This document shows, one piece after another, positions 29,929 to 36,827 of a stretch of DNA of 54,918 bases (positions within the stretch are counted from its first letter, which is position 1; each line of letters opens with the position of its first letter). Source of the stretch: a virus. The stretch lies in the IMG/VR virus record IMGVR_UViG_3300021957_000050, positions 1 to 54,918 of that record; one strand, given 5' to 3'. Below the pieces are notes generated by a model. It was not told where the DNA came from and did not search any database. It saw nothing but the letters and a program-made list of their open reading frames with translations. The translations under genes were made by a program, and so were the position numbers.

Positions 29929-30291
29929 ATGGCATTATCTTATTCTTGGCATGTTGGAGCATTAGACACATATCCAACAGCTTCAGATTCTCAAGACCCG
30001 GTAAATACCGAAAACGATGTAGTTTACAATGTACATTATACTTTAACAGCTTCTACAGGAAGTGACTCAGCTTCTATGATAGGAACTCAAGCAGTATCAA
30101 CAGAGGATTTATCTTCATTTGATTCTTTTGACTCTCTAGACAATGCAGTAGTATCTGCATGGATAACATCAGAAATGGAATCTGCAAATTCAGGATCTGT
30201 ACAGCAGTTAAAAAATGCAGTATCATCTTCTCTAAATTTACAGAGAAATCCAACAACTGTAGTTAAGTATTTAAGTACACCTGGAGAATAA
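29929..30291 (+). CDS. Small conserved phage protein, probable virion structural protein
   Basis: This 120-residue acidic protein contains YSWHVGALDTYP, then VVYNVHYTLTAS, typical of small beta-rich proteins found near tail genes of T4-like marine phages. The C-terminal half is Ser-rich (SSFDSFDSLDNAVVSAW) and ends with a helix. No catalytic motif, signal or membrane segment is visible. It starts in an AAAATT-ATG context after its own promoter-like element and is followed by another element, so it may be a separate transcription unit. Its position just before the sheath suggests a virion or tail-assembly role; the exact function is unknown. Confidence 0.6.
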   Translation: MALSYSWHVGALDTYPTASDSQDPVNTENDVVYNVHYTLTASTGSDSASMIGTQAVSTEDLSSFDSFDSLDNAVVSAWITSEMESANSGSVQQLKNAVSSSLNLQRNPTTVVKYLSTPGE

Positions 30292-30316
30292 ATTTAAATA
30301 AAAGTTGTCTTATAAG

Positions 30317-30334
30317 ATATTTATTCTTATATTA
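30317..30334 (+). promoter_or_regulatory. Putative promoter, composite TATTTATTCTTATATTA
   Basis: This element combines both recurring motifs, TATTTAT and TTCTTATATTA, followed by CTATTATAATAAA, 36 bases before the start at 30370. It may be two overlapping promoters or one of mixed type. Confidence 0.45.
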
Positions 30335-30369
30335 CTATTATAATAAATCGATTAATTAAAAATTAAATT

Positions 30370-30666
30370 ATGGCAAATCAAAAGTTAACTCAAGAAGAGC
30401 TTGACAAGTTACAAGAACTACAGCAAAAGAATGCTGCTTTGGTAAACGAACTAGGAGGTATTTCTCTAGCAGAAATCAATATCTCAGAGAGAAAAGAAGG
30501 AGCAAAATCATTTTTAGCTGAATTAAGAGAATCAGAAAAAGAGTTAGTAGACGCTTTAGAAGCATCTTACGGCGCTGGTTCAATTGACTTGAAGAACGGC
30601 GAGTTTATTCCTGCACCTAAAGAAGAAAAAGGTGTTGAAGAACCAGAGCTTGTAGAAGAAAAATAA
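30370..30666 (+). CDS. Small coiled-coil protein upstream of tail sheath
   Basis: This 98-residue charged protein is predicted to be helical: LTQEELDKLQELQQKNAALVNELGGISLAEINISERKEG reads as heptads, and the helix continues through FLAELRESEKELVDALEASYG. A short YGAGSIDLKNGEFIPA turn follows, then a very acidic tail rich in Glu and Pro. Similar LxxLQ...LGxIxL...YGxGxIDLxxGEF proteins occur in many T4-like phages near structural or DNA-metabolism genes without a known role. There is no membrane or signal segment. It is flanked by a promoter-like element before and a hairpin terminator after, so it is probably transcribed alone. Function unknown. Confidence 0.65.
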   Translation: MANQKLTQEELDKLQELQQKNAALVNELGGISLAEINISERKEGAKSFLAELRESEKELVDALEASYGAGSIDLKNGEFIPAPKEEKGVEEPELVEEK

Positions 30667-30690
30667 AGAATCTTTTACATACTTATAGTT

Positions 30691-30713
30691 AAGGAGGGTT
30701 TTACATCCTCCTT
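30691..30713 (+). terminator. Hairpin, probable terminator
   Basis: A perfect 7-bp stem (AAGGAGG / CCTCCTT) with a 9-base loop lies 25 bases after the stop at 30666 and directly before a promoter-like element. The following T-run is short (TTTCC), so rho-independent efficiency is uncertain. The left arm looks like a Shine-Dalgarno sequence but has no start near it. Confidence 0.55.
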
Positions 30714-30715
30714 TC

Positions 30716-30730
30716 CTATTTATTATAGAC
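30716..30730 (+). promoter_or_regulatory. Putative late-type promoter, distal to tail sheath
   Basis: The sequence CTATTTATTATAGAC is nearly identical to the element at 11858. It follows a hairpin and lies 78 bases before the sheath ATG. Confidence 0.5.
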
Positions 30731-30772
30731 AGATATAGTTAAAACATTAGTTCTGTTTTACATTCCTGAATG

Positions 30773-30788
30773 ATATTTATAATAAATT
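30773..30788 (+). promoter_or_regulatory. Putative late-type promoter, proximal to tail sheath
   Basis: The sequence ATATTTATAATAAATT lies 20 bases before the sheath start. It is nearly identical to the elements before the tube gene (32579) and at 43795. Two elements in tandem fit the high output expected for a sheath gene. Confidence 0.55.
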
Positions 30789-30807
30789 AAAATAAAATAG
30801 ACCAAAC

Positions 30808-32565
30808 ATGGCAGAATCAATCATCTCACCGGGTGTATTTGCAAGAGAAAACGATATTTCTTTTATCCAGCCTGCTCCAGTAGAAGCTGGCGCTGCAATC
30901 ATCGGGCCTTCAGTTAAAGGACCAGTAGAAGAACCAACCATCGTTACATCATACAATCAGTATGTACGTAATTTCGGAGAAACTTTTGTATCAGCATCAA
31001 CAAAGCAAGAATATTTAACTTCTATAGCGGTTAAAAACTACTTCCAACAAGGAGGTAATTCTGTATTGATGACAAGAGTAGTAACTGGATCTTTCACTCA
31101 AGCATCTTCAACTCACATTTCATCATCACTTAACGATAGTGTTCAACCTTTTGAAATTAAAACATTAGGAAAAGGAGCTATCTTTAATAACTCAGTCTCA
31201 GTAACTAACCCAGGAGCAGAAATTGCAGGATCTGGAGGAGCTTTAGTATCAGGTTCAGTTGATAATATTAGATGGCAAATCCAAAATGTCGATGCTAAAA
31301 AAGGTACATTCTCTCTTTTAATAAGAAGAGGTGATGACAGTCATAGTAATAAAGTAGTATTAGAGACTTTTAATAATTTAAGTTTAGATCCTAATTCTCC
31401 TAATTACATCGAAAGCGCAATTGGTACTCAGTTTAAAACAAAAGCAACAGACGGAACTAAGACATACGTTAAGAGTCAAGGAGACTATATAAACAAATCT
31501 AACTACATATACATTTCATCAGTAAATTCAGCAACAGTTGATTACTTACAAAACGATGGTGTATCAGTAGGAGTAGATGGAGATGGATCTTCTTATTCAG
31601 GATCTTTACCGATTGAAGAATCTGGATCATTCTACAATGCAAATGGAATCAATGCTGTAGCTAACGCTAACTACTTTGGATCTATATCAAATACAAACAC
31701 TCAAGGTTTAACATCTGGTAACTATACAGATGCTATATCAATACTAGATAATAAAGACGAATACATATTTAATATACTATCTGCACCAGGTTTAATTTAT
31801 AAACATGCTGATCAAGCAGGAGCATTAAATAGTGTAGTTACTTTAGCAGAATCTAGAGGAGACTGTATCGCAGTAATAGATCTAGAGTCTTATGGTTCGA
31901 CTGTAAGCAACATCACATCAACAGCAACAGGATTAAATAGTTCTTATGCTTCTTCTTATTGGCCATGGGTACAAGTTGTATCTGCTACGGGAAGAAACGT
32001 ATATGTCCCTGCTTCTTGTGTTATACCAGGAGTATATGCATTTACAGATAATAGTTCAGCACCTTGGTTCGCACCAGCTGGATTAGTAAGAGGAGGAATC
32101 GTTGGAGTAATTCAAGCAGAACAAAAATTAACAAGAGGTCAAAGAGACTTATTGTATGATGGTAAAGTTAATCCAATCGCTACTTTCCCTGGACAAGGTA
32201 TTGCAGTATTTGGACAAAAGACTTTACAGACTAAAGCATCAGCTTTAGATAGAGTAAACGTAAGAAGATTATTAATCGAGCTTAAGAAGTTCTTAGGAGA
32301 TCAAGCTAGAAACTTAGTATTTGAACAAAATACAGTAGCAACTAGAAACAGATTTTTATCTATAGTGAATCCATACTTAGAATCAGTAGTACAGAGACAA
32401 GGTCTTTATACCTTTAGAGTAGTAATGGACGATACAAACAACACCGCAGATGTTGTAGACAGAAACCAATTGGTAGGTCAAATATTTATTCAGCCAGCTA
32501 AAACAGCAGAATTTATAGTACTAGACTTCACAGTTGAACCTACTGGAGCAACTTTTAACGGATAA
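30808..32565 (+). CDS. Tail sheath protein (gp18-like)
   Basis: This 585-residue protein has the classic sheath opening SPGVFARENDISF, followed by AGAAIIGPSVKGPVEEPTIVTSYNQYVRNFG, the conserved N-terminal strand-swapping region. The C-terminal domain is well preserved: GVIQAEQKLTRGQRDLLYDGKVNPIATFPGQGIAVFGQKTL, then the helix VNVRRLLIELKKFL and the final FIQPAKTAEFIVLDFTV, which interlocks neighbouring subunits. The middle (residues about 120-330) is the variable outer domain. Sheath proteins form the contractile tube that drives the inner tube through the host envelope. Length is slightly below T4 gp18 (659). It is followed by the tube gene, the expected order. Confidence 0.95.
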   Translation: MAESIISPGVFARENDISFIQPAPVEAGAAIIGPSVKGPVEEPTIVTSYNQYVRNFGETFVSASTKQEYLTSIAVKNYFQQGGNSVLMTRVVTGSFTQASSTHISSSLNDSVQPFEIKTLGKGAIFNNSVSVTNPGAEIAGSGGALVSGSVDNIRWQIQNVDAKKGTFSLLIRRGDDSHSNKVVLETFNNLSLDPNSPNYIESAIGTQFKTKATDGTKTYVKSQGDYINKSNYIYISSVNSATVDYLQNDGVSVGVDGDGSSYSGSLPIEESGSFYNANGINAVANANYFGSISNTNTQGLTSGNYTDAISILDNKDEYIFNILSAPGLIYKHADQAGALNSVVTLAESRGDCIAVIDLESYGSTVSNITSTATGLNSSYASSYWPWVQVVSATGRNVYVPASCVIPGVYAFTDNSSAPWFAPAGLVRGGIVGVIQAEQKLTRGQRDLLYDGKVNPIATFPGQGIAVFGQKTLQTKASALDRVNVRRLLIELKKFLGDQARNLVFEQNTVATRNRFLSIVNPYLESVVQRQGLYTFRVVMDDTNNTADVVDRNQLVGQIFIQPAKTAEFIVLDFTVEPTGATFNG

Positions 32566-32578
32566 ATTATTAATTAAC

Positions 32579-32594
32579 TGTATTTATAATAAAG
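32579..32594 (+). promoter_or_regulatory. Putative late-type promoter before tail tube gene
   Basis: The sequence TGTATTTATAATAAAG lies 10 bases before the tail tube ATG. It matches the 30773 element at TATTTATAATAAA. The short distance means the transcript leader would be very short if this is a -10 element. Confidence 0.5.
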
Positions 32595-32604
32595 TAAATA
32601 GAAC

Positions 32605-33090
32605 ATGGCAATATTAGATCCAAACGAAATAATGTTTAAAGCTTTCGAACCGAAAGTACAGAACAGATTTGTAATGCTTATCGACGGAATTCCTTCCTTT
32701 ATGGTAAAGAATGTAAAAGCTCCTACCTTCACCGATAACGTTATCAAATTAGATCACATCAATTCATATAGAAAAATTAGAGGAAAAAGAGAATGGGACG
32801 ATATGACCATGACACTTTACGATCCAGTAACACCAAGTGGAGCTCAAGCAGTAATGGAGTGGGCAAGACAAGGTTACGAATCAGTAACTGGTAGAGCAGG
32901 ATACTCTGATTTCTATAAAAAGGATTTAACTCTAAATATTTTAGGACCTGTAGGAGACATCGTAGGAGAATGGATCATCAAAGGTGCTATTTTGTCAAAC
33001 GGAGACTTTGGTCAATATGACTGGACATCTGATGAAGCTGTTGAAATCAGCATTACAGTAGCAATGGACTACTGCGTATTAAACTACTAA
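32605..33090 (+). CDS. Tail tube protein (gp19-like)
   Basis: This 161-residue protein matches the T4 gp19 family in length and pattern: FEPKVQNRFVMLIDGIPSFMVKNVKAPTF at the N-terminus, KIRGKREWDDMTMTLYDP in the middle, and GAILSNGDFGQYDWTSDEAVEISITVAMDYCVL at the end. Tube proteins stack as hexameric rings inside the sheath and form the DNA conduit. It lies 39 bases after the sheath gene and is followed by a strong terminator hairpin at 33119. No unusual feature is seen. Confidence 0.93.
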   Translation: MAILDPNEIMFKAFEPKVQNRFVMLIDGIPSFMVKNVKAPTFTDNVIKLDHINSYRKIRGKREWDDMTMTLYDPVTPSGAQAVMEWARQGYESVTGRAGYSDFYKKDLTLNILGPVGDIVGEWIIKGAILSNGDFGQYDWTSDEAVEISITVAMDYCVLNY

Positions 33091-33118
33091 TACACACCTA
33101 CCTCTTATAAAGTTAATG

Positions 33119-33143
33119 AACCCGGATCTTTTCCGGGTTTTTT
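33119..33143 (+). terminator. Rho-independent terminator after tail tube gene
   Basis: An 8-bp GC-rich stem (AACCCGGA / TCCGGGTT) with a 5-base loop is followed by a run of six T, 28 bases after the tube stop. This is the clearest intrinsic terminator in the window and ends the sheath-tube unit. Confidence 0.85.
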
Positions 33144-33161
33144 AGTTGTTTCTAAAAGTTA

Positions 33162-33183
33162 TTTTTCTTATATTTATATATAG
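33162..33183 (+). promoter_or_regulatory. Putative promoter TTTTTCTTATATTTATATATAG
   Basis: This element directly follows the terminator and lies 26 bases before the start at 33209. It contains both TTTCTTATATT and TATTTATATATA. It begins the unit for the gp26-like protein and tape measure. Confidence 0.5.
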
Positions 33184-33208
33184 AATAAGTTATAAAGAAA
33201 TAAAATTT

Positions 33209-33952
33209 ATGGAATCAAAATTTAAACTACCTACTGAATCAGTAGAACTTCCTTCAAAAGGATTTCTCTACCCCGAAGATTCACCTCTAGCAAGCGGTAC
33301 ATTAGAAATGAAGTATATGACCGCAAAAGAAGAGGACATATTAACTAACCAAAACTACATTAAAAACGGTACAGTAATAGATAAACTATTACAATCTTTA
33401 ATAGTAGATAAAAGCATTAAACTAAACGAACTGTTGATAGGAGATAAAAATGCTATAATGATAGCAGCAAGAGTTTTAGCATACGGTAAAGATTACACTG
33501 TGACTTTTGCTGGAGAAAAAGTTACTGTAGACCTTTCAAAGTTAGACAATAAAGAATTAGACGAAACTCTCTACAGTGATAGAAAGAATGAATTTAAATT
33601 CCCATTACCTCATACAGATAATCAAGTTACTTTTAGATTATTAACTCATGCTGATGAAAAAAATATAGAAAAAGAAATAGAAGGTAGAAAAAAATTAAAT
33701 AAAGATTCAAGTACACAAGTTACCACAAGATTATCCTATATTATAACCAGTGTAAACGGATTAACAGAAAAAAAAGATATAAGAGAATTTGTTAATGATT
33801 ACTTATTAGCAAAAGATTCAAGAGCTCTTAGAGAATACTACAATACAGTTTCACCCGATATAGATATACAGCATACTTATACAGACGATGCTGGAAGAGA
33901 GGAGGTATTTGAGATCCCGATTGGGATTGACTTTTTTTGGCCTGACCTCTGA
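33209..33952 (+). CDS. gp26-like baseplate/tail assembly protein (putative tail assembly chaperone)
   Basis: The protein has 247 residues from the ATG at 33209; a start at 33146 would lie inside the promoter and terminator region and is rejected. The N-terminus FKLPTESVELPSKGFLYPEDSPLASGTLEMKYMTAKEEDILTNQNYI is the hallmark of T4 gp26-type baseplate proteins of marine T4-like phages, followed by IDKLLQSLIVD. The C-terminal half is helical and ends in IPIGIDFFWPDL. Its position between the tail tube and the tape measure is where long-tailed phages encode tail assembly chaperones. The last 65 bases overlap the next frame across a run of seven T at 33932-33938. gp26 is classed as a hub or assembly protein; a chaperone role here is inferred from gene order. 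Confidence 0.8.
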   Translation: MESKFKLPTESVELPSKGFLYPEDSPLASGTLEMKYMTAKEEDILTNQNYIKNGTVIDKLLQSLIVDKSIKLNELLIGDKNAIMIAARVLAYGKDYTVTFAGEKVTVDLSKLDNKELDETLYSDRKNEFKFPLPHTDNQVTFRLLTHADEKNIEKEIEGRKKLNKDSSTQVTTRLSYIITSVNGLTEKKDIREFVNDYLLAKDSRALREYYNTVSPDIDIQHTYTDDAGREEVFEIPIGIDFFWPDL

Positions 33953-34199
33953 TTATAGGCAGATAGTCTTTTCTCAAATACATGAAATAGTATTTCACGG
34001 CGGCGGTGGTTATTCATGGCCGGATGTTTATAATATGCCTATATGGTTACGAAATTTCACTTTTAATAAACTGAAAGCACATTTTGATAATGAAGCAGAA
34101 GCATATGAAAAATCTAATAAAACATCAAAGAGTGAATCAACACAAGTCGCTAGACCAAACATTAAACCAGCCTATACTACAAAAGGTTCTAACAAATAA
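33888..34199 (+). CDS. Small baseplate/tail assembly protein, overlapping frame after gp26-like gene
   Basis: The frame has 103 codons from the ATG at 33888, but the conserved part starts later, at DYRQIVFSQIHEIVFHGGGGYSWPDVYNMPIWLRNFTFNKL (after about 33951), a pattern seen in small proteins beside gp26 in T4-like marine phages. The first 21 residues simply read out of frame through the gp26-like C-terminus and look non-native (MLEERRYLRSRLGL). Expression may therefore occur by a +1 or -2 ribosomal shift at the T7 run (33932-33938), giving a C-terminally extended gp26-like protein, or from an internal non-ATG start. The C-terminal 30 residues are Lys/Ser-rich and probably disordered. A role with gp26 in tail assembly before the tape measure is inferred. 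Confidence 0.65.
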   Translation: MLEERRYLRSRLGLTFFGLTSDYRQIVFSQIHEIVFHGGGGYSWPDVYNMPIWLRNFTFNKLKAHFDNEAEAYEKSNKTSKSESTQVARPNIKPAYTTKGSNK

Positions 34200-34208
34200 A
34201 AGACTTTA

Positions 34209-34220
34209 CTATTTATAGGA
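34209..34220 (+). promoter_or_regulatory. Putative late-type promoter before tape measure gene
   Basis: The sequence CTATTTATAGGA ends 13 bases before the ATG at 34234. The AGGAAAG inside it could also act as the ribosome-binding site. Confidence 0.4.
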
Positions 34221-34233
34221 AAGAAGTACCTCT

Positions 34234-36516
34234 ATGGCTGAAGATAAAGAATACGAAAAGAAACGACAGCAAGCTAAAAAACAGACTCAAAAAGATGTTG
34301 ATGAGATAAGCGTGTATGTACAGGATACTATGATATCCGTTGCCGCTAAAATCGGAGAAACACTTAAAGAATCTGTAAATGATGCTATAGACGGCGCAGA
34401 TGCGTCCGTAATTAAATCAATAGGAAATGATCTTACTCGTCAATTCAAATCTGCTGCTAAATTCTCTGATACTTTAGCTTCTAATAATGCAAAATTAAAC
34501 CAAGGAATACTTACAGGTAAGGATATAGAGAAACAACAGTTTCAACTCCAGGAAAAAAGATCTGCTCTGGTCAGAAAGTTATTGCATGCTAAAAAGATGG
34601 GCGTGGAGTATAGCATGGAAGATAGACAACAAGCATTTGAAGCACTTAATATACAGGAGGAACAATTAAGTAAAGACAAAGAACGTGCAGACGGTATTAA
34701 AAAAGCATTAGGAGCAACAGGAGAAGTATTTACTAGAATCAGTAAAAATAAATTTTTTGGCGGTCTTTTAAATGCAGAAGAAGGTTTGAAGAAGATGAGA
34801 AGTGAAGCTGCTAAAAATGGAAAAGCTTTTTCTGGTCTAGGAGGGAAAATCAAACTTATAGGCAAAGGAATAGGTGCTGCATTTTCAGGAATAGAGTCTG
34901 CTACTATTATTTTAGGAGTCATAAAACTTATAGTAAAGGCTTTTAAATTTGTATTAGACTTAGCTTTAGGATTTCAGAAAAAAGTAGTAGAGACCGCACA
35001 AACATTCGGTGTAGCAAAAGAACAAGCCAGGAAAATGGTAGAAGAAGTTTCAAAAGGAGCAGATGCTTCTGGGAAACTCTACATGAATACATCTGCTGCT
35101 TTGGCTGCTCAAAAAGAACTAGTAAATTTATTAGATAGAGGCGGTAAATTTATGGCTGATTCTTTAACTTCAGTAACTTTTTTGCAACAAAGATTAGGGT
35201 TATCTTCCGATACTGCCGCTAAATTTGTTTCTAAGTTTGAAATGTTCGGTAAAAGCTCAGAAGCCGGTTTAGATAATATCTTAGCAATGAATAATTCAAT
35301 GATCAATGCTGGGCAGAGTACAGCCACGTTTGGTCAAGTTGTTAAAGGTGTTTCTGAAGCATCAGGACAAATCCAAGCATCATTTGGTTTTAGTGCCAAA
35401 TCTATAGCTAGAGGGTATCTTGCGGCACGTAAATTAGGGTTAACTTTATCTCAAACAAAAAGTGTATCTGAAAGTCTTTTAGACTTTGAAAGTTCAATCG
35501 CTGCAGAAATGGAAGCTGAATTATTCTTAGGTAGGGACATAGAGTTAGGTAAAGCTAGGACGTTAGCTATGCAAGGAGATATGGTAGGTGCTACTCAAGA
35601 AGTAATGAAGACTATGAAAGGGTTAACAAAAGAGGAAAGAAAACGTCCTTTTATTATGAAAAACCTTGCAAAACTATCAGGATTGTCAGTAGATGAACTA
35701 CAAGATGCTTATGCACTGGAACACGATAGAGGTAGACAAGCACAGCAACAAATTAAAAATCAAAGGGAATTTCTTAAGAGACAGAAAGAGATTAAAGAAA
35801 TGGTAGGTAAAACTGCTGAAGAAAAAGAAGAGTTAATTAAAAAGTTACAAGATGAGTTAGGAATAGCAAACGCCTCTAGAAAACAATTAGATGCTAACGT
35901 TACCGCTGGGCAAGCATTCCAAGAAGTAATAGAAAAAGCTAAAAATGCTTTGCAAAAATTTGTAGGTTCTGGAGCATTAGATAAATTAGTAGACTTACTA
36001 ACAGACTTTATAGATAGAGCAGCAAAAGTAGGATTCGCACGTGCAGCTTTCGGCGGCGGTGACGCAGAAATAGCAACAGATAATGCTAACGCACTTTTAA
36101 AACAACAAAATTTATCAAAACAAGCAATAGAAAAGATTAAAGAAACTCAAGAAGTAGCATCACAAGGATTCTGGTCCAAAGCATGGGCATTTACTAAAGG
36201 AGCAGCTTTTGGTGGCCCAACAGGTGTACTAATGGGTTCAATAAATGTAGCCAGAAAAAATGCTCAGATAAAAGGAGCTCAAACTGATCTCAAAACCCAA
36301 GCAGATGGACTTCCTAAAGAAGCAAAAGTTGAAGATTTTACTCTTAGGCCATTAGGAAAAGATACAATTACCATGGCAGGAGGTACAAAACTAGGAGGTA
36401 ATGTAGAAAAACTATTACAGGAGTTGATAAAGGTTGTAAAAGAGGGAGGAGATGTTTACTTAGATGGAGGAAAAGTAGGATCAGCATTAGCTTTAGGGGC
36501 TAGACTTACTAATTAG
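34234..36516 (+). CDS. Tail tape measure-like protein
   Basis: This 760-residue protein is mostly helical. The N-terminal 170 residues are charged coiled coil (EYEKKRQQAKKQTQKDVDE; QQFQLQEKRSALVRKLLHAKK). A hydrophobic stretch at about residues 225-250 (ATIILGVIKLIVKAFKFVLDL) is typical of tape measures, which insert in the host membrane during ejection. The middle holds an all-helical domain (FGVAKEQARKMVEEVSKG ... LSSDTAAKFVSKFEMFG). The C-terminus has the usual Gly-rich end (VYLDGGKVGSALALGARL). Tape measures run inside the tube, set its length, and exit first. At about 0.15 nm per residue, 760 residues predict a tail of roughly 110 nm. Gene order (after gp26-like, before baseplate) supports the call. 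Confidence 0.85.
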   Translation: MAEDKEYEKKRQQAKKQTQKDVDEISVYVQDTMISVAAKIGETLKESVNDAIDGADASVIKSIGNDLTRQFKSAAKFSDTLASNNAKLNQGILTGKDIEKQQFQLQEKRSALVRKLLHAKKMGVEYSMEDRQQAFEALNIQEEQLSKDKERADGIKKALGATGEVFTRISKNKFFGGLLNAEEGLKKMRSEAAKNGKAFSGLGGKIKLIGKGIGAAFSGIESATIILGVIKLIVKAFKFVLDLALGFQKKVVETAQTFGVAKEQARKMVEEVSKGADASGKLYMNTSAALAAQKELVNLLDRGGKFMADSLTSVTFLQQRLGLSSDTAAKFVSKFEMFGKSSEAGLDNILAMNNSMINAGQSTATFGQVVKGVSEASGQIQASFGFSAKSIARGYLAARKLGLTLSQTKSVSESLLDFESSIAAEMEAELFLGRDIELGKARTLAMQGDMVGATQEVMKTMKGLTKEERKRPFIMKNLAKLSGLSVDELQDAYALEHDRGRQAQQQIKNQREFLKRQKEIKEMVGKTAEEKEELIKKLQDELGIANASRKQLDANVTAGQAFQEVIEKAKNALQKFVGSGALDKLVDLLTDFIDRAAKVGFARAAFGGGDAEIATDNANALLKQQNLSKQAIEKIKETQEVASQGFWSKAWAFTKGAAFGGPTGVLMGSINVARKNAQIKGAQTDLKTQADGLPKEAKVEDFTLRPLGKDTITMAGGTKLGGNVEKLLQELIKVVKEGGDVYLDGGKVGSALALGARLTN

Positions 36517-36518
36517 TC

Positions 36519-36535
36519 CTATTTATATTATATAA
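36519..36535 (+). promoter_or_regulatory. Putative late-type promoter CTATTTATATTATATAA
   Basis: This element begins one base after the tape measure stop and lies 22 bases before the start at 36558. It matches the TATTTAT-nATA series and would begin the baseplate unit. Confidence 0.5.
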
Positions 36536-36557
36536 CAAACTTTAATAAATTATAAAC

Positions 36558-36803
36558 ATGTCATTATTAAACAAAGTAAAAGAATCAGTACTGAGCCTGA
36601 AAGGTCAAACACCTAGTAAAAGAGAAGGTGCTAAAATTACATCTACTCTACATGCTAATTCATCAATAACAGACAATCCAGATATTCTGGCACAACAGTC
36701 TAAATTGAGTTTAAAAGGTCTTAAACCGAGTAATAACTACTTAGACAATTTACCTGAAAAAGGTATACGTACTAGAGCTGTAGACGGAACTGGTAACAAT
36801 TAG
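36558..36803 (+). CDS. Small hypothetical protein in baseplate region
   Basis: This 81-residue protein is basic and low in hydrophobics, and is likely extended or disordered. It holds two copies of a short motif, LSLKGQTPSKREG and LSLKGLKPSNNYLD, 35 residues apart, which may bind two equivalent partner sites. There is no signal peptide, membrane helix or catalytic motif. It is preceded by a promoter-like element and followed after 24 bases by the putative tube-initiator gene, so it is probably a small virion or assembly component. I do not recognise a family. Confidence 0.55.
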   Translation: MSLLNKVKESVLSLKGQTPSKREGAKITSTLHANSSITDNPDILAQQSKLSLKGLKPSNNYLDNLPEKGIRTRAVDGTGNN

Positions 36804-36827
36804 AAATTAATACTTAAATTTTAAAGC

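Noticed and set aside
30773-30788. T4 late promoter TATAAATA read on the minus strand at TATTTATA elements
   Set aside because: No minus-strand genes lie downstream of any of these sites; the elements consistently precede + strand genes.
33146-33208. Upstream start extending the gp26-like protein by 21 residues
   Set aside because: The extension starts right after the terminator and runs through the promoter-like element, and it is a poor match to the family, which begins near FKLPTESVELPSKG.
34542-34922. Antisense frame of 126 codons in the tape measure gene
   Set aside because: It is a shadow of a helical, Lys/Ala-rich coding region; no start context or domain.
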